Notes under the pieces: model-generated
Seen by the model: the letters and a program-made list of their open reading frames with translations, nothing else
Database searches by the model: none
What the model was told of the DNA's origin: nothing
Part shown: positions 24,833 through 33,446 of the stretch, piece by piece
Layout of the letters: every line of letters starts with the position of its first letter
Numbering within the stretch: the stretch's first letter is position 1
Position numbers and translations under genes: made by a program
From: Flavobacteriaceae bacterium EG-1
GTDB lineage: Bacteria > Bacteroidota > Bacteroidia > Flavobacteriales > Flavobacteriaceae
NCBI RefSeq assembly: GCF_009649685.1
Contig: NZ_WJPK01000002.1
Coordinates: 846,202 to 910,201, forward strand
DNA length: 64,000 nucleotides
Direction: 5' to 3'

Positions 24833-27454
24833 ATGAAGAAGCAATTTAATTTATGTTTGTCCGATAACTGGAAAATACAGTCATCAAAAAACATTAGCGA
24901 AAAAGGTTCAATAATTTCTACTGAACTTCATGATAAAATTACTTGGATTCCAACTACTATACCATCAACCGTACTAGGAACACTTGTCGAAAATGATATA
25001 ATTGAAAATCCATACTTTGGGGAGAATTTAAAATCAATTGATAAAGATGATTTTAATGTTCCTTGGTGGTTTGCCACTCAGTTTACGCTGGATAAAGATT
25101 TAGCGGAAAAATCAGCAACTTTAGTTTTTGATGGTATTAATTACAAAGCGAATGTTTGGTTAAATGGAAACCAAATTGCAAATATTAGGGAAATTGATGG
25201 TGCATATAGAAGAACATCTTTTACTGTTAGCGAGCATACTGTTTCTGGAGTTAACACTTTAGCTATAGAGGTTATACCACCTGTAAATGGTGATTTTAGT
25301 GTAGGTTTTGTAGATTGGAACCCATCACCACCAGATGGTAATATGGGTGTTTTTAGACCGGTTACATTAGAGTTCTGTCAAGGAGTCTTAATTGAGAATC
25401 CCTTTGTAAAAACCAAAGTAGATTTAAAAACTTTAGCATCAGCTGAATTAACTGTATCGGCAGAATTAAAGAATGATACTTCACAATCAATAACTGGTAT
25501 TTTAAAAGGTACCATCGAAAATTGTGTTTTTGAAAAAGAACTAACAATTCCGTCAAAAAGCAATGTTCGTTTTGAGTTTTTAACTAGAGAATTTGAACAA
25601 TTAAATTTTAATAATCCGAGATTATGGTGGCCAATTCATTTGGGTAATCCAGAATTATATGATCTAGATTTAGAATTTGTTATTGATGGTCAAATAACTA
25701 GTTGTAAAAAAACAAGGTTTGGTATTCGAGAAGTAGAAGATTATTGGTTAAATGAAATTCATAGAGGCTTTAAAATAAATGGAAAAAAAGTACTGATTAA
25801 AGGAGCCGGATGGACAGATGACCTTTTCTTAATGGATTCAGATGAAAACATAGAAGCTCAAGTACACTATGTTAAACAGATGAACCTAAATTGTATTCGT
25901 TTAGAAGGTTTTTGGGGAAAAGATCATAAAATTTATGACCTCTGTGATGAGCATGGGATATTGCTTATGGTTGGGTGGAGTTGTCATTGGGAACATGAAA
26001 TACACATGGGGGTTCCTGTTGATGAACGCTTTGGTGGTGTGTATAAACCAGAACATATTGAGCATGTTGCAAAAGCATGGGAAGAACAAGTAATATGGTT
26101 GCGAAATCATCCTAGTATTTTTGTTTGGACCGTTGCAAGTGATAAAGTACCCATAACTGAATTAGAACAAAGATATATTGACTCCTTTGCGGAATACGAT
26201 CCAACGCGTCCCTATTTAAACTCTACAGGAGGCGTAGGAAGTGATCAACATGTTATCGGAAGCGAAGATGTTATTAGCGAAATAAGTGGTTCTTCTGGGG
26301 TAAAAATGTTAGGACCATATGCTTATACGGCTCCAGTTTATTGGTTTACAGATACTAATTTTGGTGGTGCGTATGGTTTTAATACGGAGACCGGTCCTGG
26401 GGCTCAAATCCCACAATTAAGTAGTTTAAAAAAATTCATTCCTTCTGATAAATTATGGCCCATTAATGAAACATGGGATTATCACTGTGGTCGTTATGAA
26501 TTTGCAGACTTAAGTAGATTTACAGAAGCAATTGATCAGCGCTATGGCAAACCAAAATCCATAGAAGAATTTGATAAAAAGGCGCAAGCCATGAATTATG
26601 AACTAATGCGACCAATGTTTGAGGCGTTTCAAGTTCATAAAGATAGATCAACAGGTCTTGTGCAATGGATGCTAAATGCTGCTTGGCCTAAAATGTATTG
26701 GCAGCTGTATGATTATTATCTAAATCCTACCGGTGCTTTTTATGCTACGCAAAAAGCATGTTTACCATTACATTTAATTTATAATTATGGTGATCATAAG
26801 ATATATGCGATTAATGATTATTCACATCAAGTAAATAATTTAAGGGCGCAAATCGGTATTTATAATATTGATTCTGAGTTGGTTTTAGAAGAGCACATTA
26901 CTTTTGATGCTTTGCCAGACAGTGCTGTTTCTTTATTTGATGTTCAGAATTTAACAGATCTTACGAAAACATATTTTATTGACCTTCGCTTGTTAGATGA
27001 ATCTAATAAAGAAGTAAGTTCTAATTTTTATTGGCTTTCAACAGTTGAAGAAGAATTGGATTACGAAGCTGATTTGGGGGAGTTTGCGTATCATACACCA
27101 AGTAAAAAATATGCTGATTTAACTTTACTTAATTCACTTCCTAAGGTTGAATTAAATGTCAAATGTAAACATGTCCAAAATGGTACTAAAAATACAACTA
27201 TTGTTACCATTGAAAATACAGCTGATACCATCGCTTTCCTTATCAATCTTAACATTCTTGAACAGGAAACTCAAGAAGTTGTATTACCTGTCTTTTGGGA
27301 AGATAATTTTATAAGCTTATTGCCCGGAGAAATAAAAAGGATACAAACAACATATAACAGTGATGTACCAACTGTAGTATCGGTAGATGGCTGGAATTTA
27401 AATAAAATATATTATGCAGAAATTAGCGATACAAGGCGGGAAGCCCTGTCGTGA
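24833..27454 (+). CDS. GH2 beta-glycosidase of the exo-beta-glucosaminidase/mannosidase type, no signal peptide
   Basis: Retaining exo-beta-glycosidase, 873 residues. The GH2 sugar-binding domain spans about 30-180 (VWLNGNQIA, WNPSPPDGNMGVFRPV), an immunoglobulin-like domain about 185-300, then the barrel. The acid/base position reads WTVASDKVP with Asp437 rather than the usual Asn-Glu. An Asp in this position is what I recall for exo-beta-D-glucosaminidases such as CsxA. The nucleophile is probably Glu519 in GFNTETGPG. The WMLNAAWPKMYWQLYDYYLN segment also fits that branch, which includes beta-mannosidase-like enzymes. No export signal is visible, so it should act in the cytoplasm on imported material. 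Its last 41 bases overlap the aminotransferase start. Confidence 0.88.
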   Translation: MKKQFNLCLSDNWKIQSSKNISEKGSIISTELHDKITWIPTTIPSTVLGTLVENDIIENPYFGENLKSIDKDDFNVPWWFATQFTLDKDLAEKSATLVFDGINYKANVWLNGNQIANIREIDGAYRRTSFTVSEHTVSGVNTLAIEVIPPVNGDFSVGFVDWNPSPPDGNMGVFRPVTLEFCQGVLIENPFVKTKVDLKTLASAELTVSAELKNDTSQSITGILKGTIENCVFEKELTIPSKSNVRFEFLTREFEQLNFNNPRLWWPIHLGNPELYDLDLEFVIDGQITSCKKTRFGIREVEDYWLNEIHRGFKINGKKVLIKGAGWTDDLFLMDSDENIEAQVHYVKQMNLNCIRLEGFWGKDHKIYDLCDEHGILLMVGWSCHWEHEIHMGVPVDERFGGVYKPEHIEHVAKAWEEQVIWLRNHPSIFVWTVASDKVPITELEQRYIDSFAEYDPTRPYLNSTGGVGSDQHVIGSEDVISEISGSSGVKMLGPYAYTAPVYWFTDTNFGGAYGFNTETGPGAQIPQLSSLKKFIPSDKLWPINETWDYHCGRYEFADLSRFTEAIDQRYGKPKSIEEFDKKAQAMNYELMRPMFEAFQVHKDRSTGLVQWMLNAAWPKMYWQLYDYYLNPTGAFYATQKACLPLHLIYNYGDHKIYAINDYSHQVNNLRAQIGIYNIDSELVLEEHITFDALPDSAVSLFDVQNLTDLTKTYFIDLRLLDESNKEVSSNFYWLSTVEEELDYEADLGEFAYHTPSKKYADLTLLNSLPKVELNVKCKHVQNGTKNTTIVTIENTADTIAFLINLNILEQETQEVVLPVFWEDNFISLLPGEIKRIQTTYNSDVPTVVSVDGWNLNKIYYAEISDTRREALS

Positions 27455-28697
27455 TACCGATGCAAATCCATGGCCAAAATGGCCGGTTTGGGGTAAGGAA
27501 GAAGAGCTAGCACTGATAGAGGTTTTAAACAGTGGGGTTTGGTCGTATAATGGGCCAAAAGAAATAGAATTTAATAAGTTGTTCGCTGAATTTACAGGAA
27601 CTAAATATGCTATATGTACTGTAAACGGCACAATTACCATGCAACTAGCATTGGAGGCCTTGGGTATTGGTGTTGGAGATGAAGTTATTGTACCGGGTCT
27701 TACTTGGCAGGCAACAGCTGCTACAGTAATAGATGTAAATGCAACGCCAATTTTGGTAGATATTCTTGAAGATACTTGGTGTATTGATCCAAAAGCAATT
27801 GAAAAAGCAATTACGCCTAAAACAAAAGCAATTATTCCCGTTCATTTATATGGTGCTTTCGCAGATATGGATGCTATTATGGACATCGCTAAAAAACACA
27901 ATCTTTATGTAATAGAAGATTGTGCACATAAACACGGTGGTGAATGGAAAGGTATGAAGGCTGGTAGTATTGGTAATGTAGGCAGCTTTAGTTATCAATT
28001 ATCAAAACATTTAACTGCCGGAGAAGGAGGGTCTATGACAACTAATGATGCTGATTTAGCAGAAAAGTTAGATGCGTTAAGAAATGTTGGTCGAAGACCA
28101 GAAGGTGATTCTTTAATTGGAGCGGATAAAGGTATTGGAGATTATGGTGATGATGGTAATTTTATTCAATCTGGAAACTACCGTATTACAGAATTTCAAG
28201 CTGCTATATTGATTGAAGGTTTAAAAAGATTACCGCAACAAAATGCAACTAGAGATACTAATGGGGCTTATTTAAACGAAATTTTAAATGAAATCCCTGG
28301 TGTAACTCCTTTAAAAAGAGATGAACGAGAAACAAAAAAAGCATATTTCAATTTTGCTTTTCGATATGATAAAAGTGAATTTAAAAAGCTGCCAGTTGAG
28401 AAATTTAGAACAGCTTTAGAAGCCGAATTAGGTATCGTGGTGGATGCATGTTATGAGCCTTTGAACAATTGTGATTTATTTGTGCCACATACGAAACCAT
28501 CTCGTCATAAACTGAACGAGGAGTATTGGAATTCAATAAACCCTAAACGATTTTCACTTCCAGTTTGTGAGCGAATTTTTAAAGAAGAGTCCGTTTGTTT
28601 GCATCATAAAATTTTAATGGGTTCGCAAGAAGATATGGATTTAATAGCCAAGGCCATTCGAAAAATATTCGATCAAGCAGAAGAATTAATGGCATAG
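27414..28697 (+). CDS. DegT/DnrJ/EryC1/StrS aminotransferase
   Basis: PLP-dependent sugar or cyclitol aminotransferase, 427 residues. The start at 27414 is supported because the protein begins MQKLAIQGGKPCR, the normal opening of the family, even though this overlaps the GH2 gene by 41 bases. Motifs in order: GVWSYNGPKE, CTVNGTITMQLAL, VIVPGLTWQATA, VIEDCAHKHGGEW and SYQLSKHLTAGEGGS with the PLP lysine near 201. Members make or break amino groups on keto-sugars and inososes. Finding one inside a glycan-degradation operon, with a Gfo/Idh dehydrogenase and a HAD protein, suggests it works on a 3-keto or similar sugar. It may run in the deaminating direction, which is inference. Confidence 0.9.
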   Translation: MQKLAIQGGKPCRDTDANPWPKWPVWGKEEELALIEVLNSGVWSYNGPKEIEFNKLFAEFTGTKYAICTVNGTITMQLALEALGIGVGDEVIVPGLTWQATAATVIDVNATPILVDILEDTWCIDPKAIEKAITPKTKAIIPVHLYGAFADMDAIMDIAKKHNLYVIEDCAHKHGGEWKGMKAGSIGNVGSFSYQLSKHLTAGEGGSMTTNDADLAEKLDALRNVGRRPEGDSLIGADKGIGDYGDDGNFIQSGNYRITEFQAAILIEGLKRLPQQNATRDTNGAYLNEILNEIPGVTPLKRDERETKKAYFNFAFRYDKSEFKKLPVEKFRTALEAELGIVVDACYEPLNNCDLFVPHTKPSRHKLNEEYWNSINPKRFSLPVCERIFKEESVCLHHKILMGSQEDMDLIAKAIRKIFDQAEELMA

Positions 28698-28702
28698 AAA
28701 AT

Positions 28703-29530
28703 ATGATAAGTAAGATGCGATTTGTTAGCTGTTTTTCAATTTTGACTTCGCTTCTTTTTTTCAATGTTTCATTGTTAGCGCAATCAAATAAATTACCAAC
28801 AAAAGGCATTTGTGCACATCGAGGTGCAATGGAGCATCATCCAGAAAATACTATCGCAGCTTTTAAAGAGGCAATCCGCTTAGGAGCTCATATGATTGAA
28901 TTTGATGTTCGACTGACAAAAGATAAAAGGCTTGTTGTTATTCATGACGATACTTTAGGAAGAACTACTAATGGTATCGGAAAGGTTAAAAGGATAAACT
29001 TTGATCAAATTCGAAAATTAGATGCTGGTTCTTGGAAATCGGAAGATTTTTATGGTGAAAAAGTTCCTACTTTAAAAGAAGTACTTCAAATAATGCCATC
29101 AAATATTTGGCTCAATATTCACTTAAAGGGTACTAAGGAACTAGGTATTAAAACTGCCAAAATGGTGGTTGCAGAGAATAGAATTGAACAATCAATTATT
29201 GCCTGTTCAAATAAATCTTTGAAAGGTGTAAAAAAGGTGAATTCAGAAATCAAGATCTGTAACATGCAACGGTTGTCTTCTCGATCAAAGTATATTGATA
29301 GGACAATAGCGAAAGGGATTCCTTACATACAACTAAAAAGTAGTAGAGATGATGAACAATTAGTGTCCGATGTGAACAGACTTAAAGAAAATGGAGTTGG
29401 CATCAATTATTATCATGCCGAAAATGAGACTCGAGTTATAGAATTATTGGATGTTGGTGTCGATTTTATCTTAACAAATCATCTATCAGAGATGATGGAT
29501 GTTTTTATAAAATACAGTGCTAAACAATAA
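28703..29530 (+). CDS. Exported glycerophosphodiester phosphodiesterase (GDPD) family protein
   Basis: Metal-dependent phosphodiesterase with a GDPD barrel, 275 residues. A signal peptide of about 27 residues ends near LLAQS. The active-site motifs are intact: AHRGAMEHHPENT near 39, EFDVRLTKD near 70 and VVIHDDTLGRTTNG near 83. It is separated from the aminotransferase by 5 bases and from the dehydrogenase by 26, so it belongs to the operon. Export means it acts in the periplasm. Either the glycan carries a phosphodiester (glycerophosphate or teichoic-like linkage) or it has an unrelated housekeeping role. The family call is strong, the link to the pathway is not. Confidence 0.9.
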   Translation: MISKMRFVSCFSILTSLLFFNVSLLAQSNKLPTKGICAHRGAMEHHPENTIAAFKEAIRLGAHMIEFDVRLTKDKRLVVIHDDTLGRTTNGIGKVKRINFDQIRKLDAGSWKSEDFYGEKVPTLKEVLQIMPSNIWLNIHLKGTKELGIKTAKMVVAENRIEQSIIACSNKSLKGVKKVNSEIKICNMQRLSSRSKYIDRTIAKGIPYIQLKSSRDDEQLVSDVNRLKENGVGINYYHAENETRVIELLDVGVDFILTNHLSEMMDVFIKYSAKQ

Positions 29531-29556
29531 GAGAATCCAACCTTAAATAAGATGCT

Positions 29557-30564
29557 ATGAAAACAATAAAAATCGCATTAATTGGTGCCGGATATATTTC
29601 AGATTATCACGCACGTGGCTTGCAGTTAATTCCGAATGTAGAAATTACAGCAGTTGTAGCTCGAACAATAGAGAGTGCAAAAAAGTTTGCTGAAAAATAC
29701 GGTATACCAAATGCATATACAGCCATACAAAAAGTATTAGAAAATCAAGAAATTGATGGCGTAGTTATTTCTACACCAAATCAATTTCATGCACCTTACG
29801 CCATCGATTTTCTAAAAAGTGATAAGGCTGTTTTTTTGGAAAAACCAATGGCGATGAATGCTGAAGAATGCAAACAAATTGATTTAGTTGCTAAAGAGAG
29901 TAATCAATTGGTTATGGTTGGTCATATGTGGCGTTTTGATACGGATACTAATTATATAAAGGATACGATTGCTTCTGGTAAACTAGGAAAAGTATTTAAA
30001 ACAAAAGGTTATGGTATTCATGAAAATTGGGGACCTTCTGGATGGTTTACTAAAAAAGAATTTGCCGGGGGGGGTGCTCTCGCAGATATGGGAGTACATG
30101 CTATAGATTCTATTCGTTATTTATTAGGAGATCCAAAACCTATTAAAGTATATGCTAGAGTTGCAACTAATTTCGGAGATTATGATGTTGATGATTCAGC
30201 TATAATTATAATTACTTGGGATAACGGTACGGAAAGTATTATTGAAAGTGGTTGGTGGCATCCGCACATGGATGGGCCAGAAGCAGCAGCTGGTATTTTT
30301 GGAACAAAAGGTTATGCGAGCCTGTTTCCAACATTTTTAAAAATGACAACGGGTGAAGAAACTTTTGAAAAAATTATTCCTGAGCTTCCTATTAGAGAAG
30401 AACATTGTGATCAAGTAATTTATTCTAGACAAATGGAACATTTTGTTTCTTCTATTAGAAATAATGAAACACCAATACCAGGAATATTAGAAGGTCAGAT
30501 TGTTTTAGAAATTGTGGACGCTGCTTATAAATCATCGGAAACTGGGGAGGTAATTAATCTTTAA
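29557..30564 (+). CDS. Gfo/Idh/MocA-family NAD(P)-dependent oxidoreductase
   Basis: Cytoplasmic dehydrogenase, 335 residues. The Rossmann motif ALIGAGYISDYHARGLQ opens the protein, VFLEKPMAMNAEEC near 88-101 carries the family lysine, and FAGGGALADMGVHAIDSIRYLLG near 170-190 holds the Asp-His pair used in catalysis. Members oxidise sugars, inositols or sugar phosphates, or open glycosides through 3-keto intermediates. Next to a DegT aminotransferase it could supply or remove a 3-keto sugar. The neighbouring HAD gene starts 11 bases after its stop. A second, different member of the family begins at 63472. Confidence 0.9.
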   Translation: MKTIKIALIGAGYISDYHARGLQLIPNVEITAVVARTIESAKKFAEKYGIPNAYTAIQKVLENQEIDGVVISTPNQFHAPYAIDFLKSDKAVFLEKPMAMNAEECKQIDLVAKESNQLVMVGHMWRFDTDTNYIKDTIASGKLGKVFKTKGYGIHENWGPSGWFTKKEFAGGGALADMGVHAIDSIRYLLGDPKPIKVYARVATNFGDYDVDDSAIIIITWDNGTESIIESGWWHPHMDGPEAAAGIFGTKGYASLFPTFLKMTTGEETFEKIIPELPIREEHCDQVIYSRQMEHFVSSIRNNETPIPGILEGQIVLEIVDAAYKSSETGEVINL

Positions 30565-30574
30565 AAATGAACTA

Positions 30575-31222
30575 ATGATAACAACTATAATTTTTGATAT
30601 GAATGGTGTTATCACAGATGACGAAGATTGTCATGAACTGGCTACAAAAAAAGCTTTTCAGCTTGTTGGAGTAGTCATTACTCCTGAGATTTATAGAAAG
30701 TATTGTTTAGGCCGACCGGATACAACCGCTTTTAAAGAATTAGTTGAAAAGTTTAATGTTAAGTCAAGTGATGCTGAAAATCTAATTGCTATTAAAACAC
30801 AGTTTTATTTAGAAATTATAAAAGATGACTTAAAAATATATCCTGATGTTGTTGAATTATTATTTAAACTTCATCAAAAATATACGCTTGCTTTAACCAC
30901 TAGCTCTACTTTTGAAGAGATGCAAACCGTTGTGCATAAACTGGAAATTGAAGAACTTTTTGAGGTTATAGTTTGTTCTCAAGATGTCCTTAAAGGTAAG
31001 CCAGATCCTGAACCCTATTTATTGACTGCAAAACGGTTAGGTGTACATTGTAATACTTGTTTAGTTATTGAAGACTCTGAAAATGGAGTTCAATCTGCAA
31101 AAGCTGCAGGTATGAAATGTTTTGCAATTACCAATACTGAAGAGGCAGTAAATCTTCAATTAGCAGATTCGATTATAACGAAGTATTCAGAAATTACAGA
31201 TCAGTTAATTCAAGGTATTTAG
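30575..31222 (+). CDS. HAD-superfamily hydrolase, beta-phosphoglucomutase-like, with altered acid/base residue
   Basis: Haloacid dehalogenase-fold protein, 215 residues, last gene of the operon. Motif I reads FDMNGVITDDE: the nucleophile Asp8 is present but the +2 position, normally Asp and the general acid/base, is Asn10. Motif II is TTSS near 110, the lysine is in KGKPDPEPY near 147, and motif IV is VIEDSENG near 168. A helical cap domain lies between motifs I and II as in beta-phosphoglucomutase. A phosphatase or mutase for the sugar phosphate made by neighbours is expected, but the Asn may lower turnover or point to another reaction. Confidence 0.85.
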   Translation: MITTIIFDMNGVITDDEDCHELATKKAFQLVGVVITPEIYRKYCLGRPDTTAFKELVEKFNVKSSDAENLIAIKTQFYLEIIKDDLKIYPDVVELLFKLHQKYTLALTTSSTFEEMQTVVHKLEIEELFEVIVCSQDVLKGKPDPEPYLLTAKRLGVHCNTCLVIEDSENGVQSAKAAGMKCFAITNTEEAVNLQLADSIITKYSEITDQLIQGI

Positions 31223-31260
31223 GTTATTAAAAAACCAATATTATTTAAAAGGGATACTAA

Positions 31261-31986
31261 TTACAACCCTAGAATGGTATAAAATTCAACCTTATAGCTT
31301 TCGCCAATAGGGATTCTTACATCGTTGATTACAATTTTATTTCGTTGAACAGTTTTTATGTATTCAACATTTACAATAAAGGATTTATGCACTCTTAGGA
31401 ACTGATTTGAGGGTAGTCTATCTAAAATCTCTTTAAAGTTCATTAGTGTTAATACTGCTTTGTTTGTGTTTCTAATATGTATTTTCAAGTAATCTTTTAA
31501 ACCTTGAATATACTCAATCTCATCTAAGCTAATTTTTATACTCTCATATTCCGACTTTACAAAAATGAACTTCTGCGTTTCATTAACCTCACCATGAGAG
31601 GAGAATACATTACCAGTAATAGGTTTTTCTTTTAAGGTTAATAATTCTTTAGCTCTTGAAACTGCTTTTATAAATCGATGATAGGGTATGGGTTTAACTA
31701 AATAATCTACGGCATTTAAATTGAATCCCTCTACGGCGTACTGCGAATAGGCTGTTGTAAATATAAATAATGGTCTATTATCTAAGGAACGAATAAAATC
31801 GATGCCACTAATTTGTGGCATTTCGATATCACAAAATATCAAATCAATTTTTTTCTCTTTTATGGTTGAGATTGCTTCTAACGAATTTGTATAACACGAA
31901 AGCAAGTTTAAAAAGTCAATATTTTCACAATAATTTTCTAAGACCTCGATAGCCAATGGCTCATCATCTATGATTATACAGTTCAT
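31261..31986 (-). CDS. LytTR-type response regulator
   Basis: DNA-binding response regulator, 241 residues. The receiver domain has IDDEP at the start, phospho-acceptor Asp53 in FCDIEMPQ, a Thr in FTTAYS and the lysine in LVKPIPYHRF. The LytTR domain (about 135-240) includes IEYIQGLKDYLKIHI and LPSNQFLRVHKSFIVN. It starts 3 bases after the kinase stop and is clearly its cognate partner. Target genes are likely the kinase/Kelch operon itself and possibly the DUF4270 pair. Whether it controls the flanking sugar genes is open. Confidence 0.93.
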   Translation of the reverse strand: MNCIIIDDEPLAIEVLENYCENIDFLNLLSCYTNSLEAISTIKEKKIDLIFCDIEMPQISGIDFIRSLDNRPLFIFTTAYSQYAVEGFNLNAVDYLVKPIPYHRFIKAVSRAKELLTLKEKPITGNVFSSHGEVNETQKFIFVKSEYESIKISLDEIEYIQGLKDYLKIHIRNTNKAVLTLMNFKEILDRLPSNQFLRVHKSFIVNVEYIKTVQRNKIVINDVRIPIGESYKVEFYTILGL

Positions 31987-31989
31987 ACT

Positions 31990-33024
31990 TTAAAAGTTTA
32001 TTTTTAAATCTACTTCATAAGTTTTTCCATCATCGGTTATATCTAAAATATGTGAATTTGGATAAAGGTATTTAAGTCTATTTTTAATGTTTTCAAGTCC
32101 AAGACCGCTACTTTTGTCATTTTTCTTAATTACACCAATATTATTTATAACACTAAAATGAATGTAAGCTTCCTGAATTAAAAAGTTTATTTTAACCATG
32201 GTTTTGCCGTTGTAATCTGTACCATATTTAAAAGCGTTTTCAATAAAGGAAATGAAAAGTAATGGCGGTATATTTTTATTATTATCGTCTCCTGAAATTT
32301 TTAAATGTACATTTTCACTATCTGCCAAGCGAAGTCTTTGTAGGGCAACATAACTCTTTATATACTCTATTTCTTTACTTAATGGCACATTCTCTTTATC
32401 TGCTTCATACAGCATGTAGCGCATTAATTCAGATAGGTTTATAATAGCATCTGAAGTGTCTTTAGATTTTTTTACAGACAAAGAGTATATCGTATTCAAA
32501 GAATTGAATAGAAAATGTGGATTTAATTGAGCCTTTAAAAATTGAAGTTCAGATTCTACTTTTTCTTTTTCGATGGTTTTTCTTAGATTTTCATTTTTTT
32601 GCCAACTGAAATATACCCTAAGCATGGTCGAAAAAAGTAAAGGGATGCTAAAAATAACAAAGGGTATCATTGGAAAACGCAAGGCGAAAATTTCACTTCT
32701 TAATGGCGACATACGACGTATAGGTCTTGGAAACTCTCTAATTTCCATTTGTGGAGCTGTTTTGTGAAAGATATATACTATTAGCCCTACTATAGTAACC
32801 GATAAAATTAGATATATAATTTTTTTACCATTAAGTAAGAAATTGGGTACTAAAAAGAAATAGTTAAAATAAAAGAGTAGTATAGCGGTTACCATTTTTA
32901 GCAACAAATCGTTTGGCAACGCTTGTGAATAAGCTAAAAATGGATACGAAAGCATACCAAAAAGAGCACTCCAAAGAAAAATGTGTACCAGTATTTGAGG
33001 TATGGTTTTCTTTATGGTACTCAT
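31990..33024 (-). CDS. LytS-like sensor histidine kinase
   Basis: Membrane sensor kinase of the His_kinase/LytS group, 344 residues. Four hydrophobic segments (about 8-30, 41-63, 68-87 and 117-137) precede a coiled stretch and the phosphorylation site QLNPHFLFNSLNTIYSL with His170. An ATPase domain follows, with FIENAFKYG as the N-box and a terminal GLGLENIKNRL. There is no large extracellular sensor domain. Its ATG overlaps the stop of the DUF4907 gene by 4 bases (ATGA), so the two are translationally coupled. The signal is therefore probably relayed by the co-encoded surface lipoproteins. Confidence 0.92.
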   Translation of the reverse strand: MSTIKKTIPQILVHIFLWSALFGMLSYPFLAYSQALPNDLLLKMVTAILLFYFNYFFLVPNFLLNGKKIIYLILSVTIVGLIVYIFHKTAPQMEIREFPRPIRRMSPLRSEIFALRFPMIPFVIFSIPLLFSTMLRVYFSWQKNENLRKTIEKEKVESELQFLKAQLNPHFLFNSLNTIYSLSVKKSKDTSDAIINLSELMRYMLYEADKENVPLSKEIEYIKSYVALQRLRLADSENVHLKISGDDNNKNIPPLLFISFIENAFKYGTDYNGKTMVKINFLIQEAYIHFSVINNIGVIKKNDKSSGLGLENIKNRLKYLYPNSHILDITDDGKTYEVDLKINF

Positions 33025-33395
33025 TTCAATTCTTGGGTATCAATAGGTATTTCAATAGCTAATTCTTTAAGCTCTATAACTGATACTATAGGATTTTTTC
33101 TTTTAAAAATTTTCTCAATAACTAAATCTGCTGTTTTCTGTGCGTCTTCATGAGTAGAAAAAGGATGTTTACCTTGTATAGCAGGAATACTACTTTGTTG
33201 AATTAAAATTTTTTTATTATTAAGTATGCGATACCCAAAGCCATCATCAGTACTATATACTTCAGAAATCAACTCAAACTTAAGTTCCTGATTTTTGCTG
33301 GAGCAACTAAACTCTAATAGTACAAGAGAACTTAGTAAAGTATATTGTAGCGTTCTATTTAAATAGTATTTGAACCTTTTAGTACCTAAATTCAT
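33021..33395 (-). CDS. DUF4907-like small lipoprotein
   Basis: Small exported lipoprotein, 124 residues, with a signal ending in LLEFSC (Cys about 31). The mature part contains GFGYRILNNKKILIQQSSIPAI and HPFSTHEDAQKTADLVIEKI, which I associate with the Bacteroidetes family DUF4907. No enzymatic motif is visible. The gene lies between the Kelch lipoprotein and the histidine kinase and overlaps the kinase start by 4 bases. An accessory role in signal detection or transfer to the kinase is the simplest idea but unproven. Confidence 0.78.
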   Translation of the reverse strand: MNLGTKRFKYYLNRTLQYTLLSSLVLLEFSCSSKNQELKFELISEVYSTDDGFGYRILNNKKILIQQSSIPAIQGKHPFSTHEDAQKTADLVIEKIFKRKNPIVSVIELKELAIEIPIDTQELK

Positions 33396-33446
33396 AAATG
33401 ATTTTATTAATACTTAAGCAGCATTAAATTAAATGATGTTTATATA

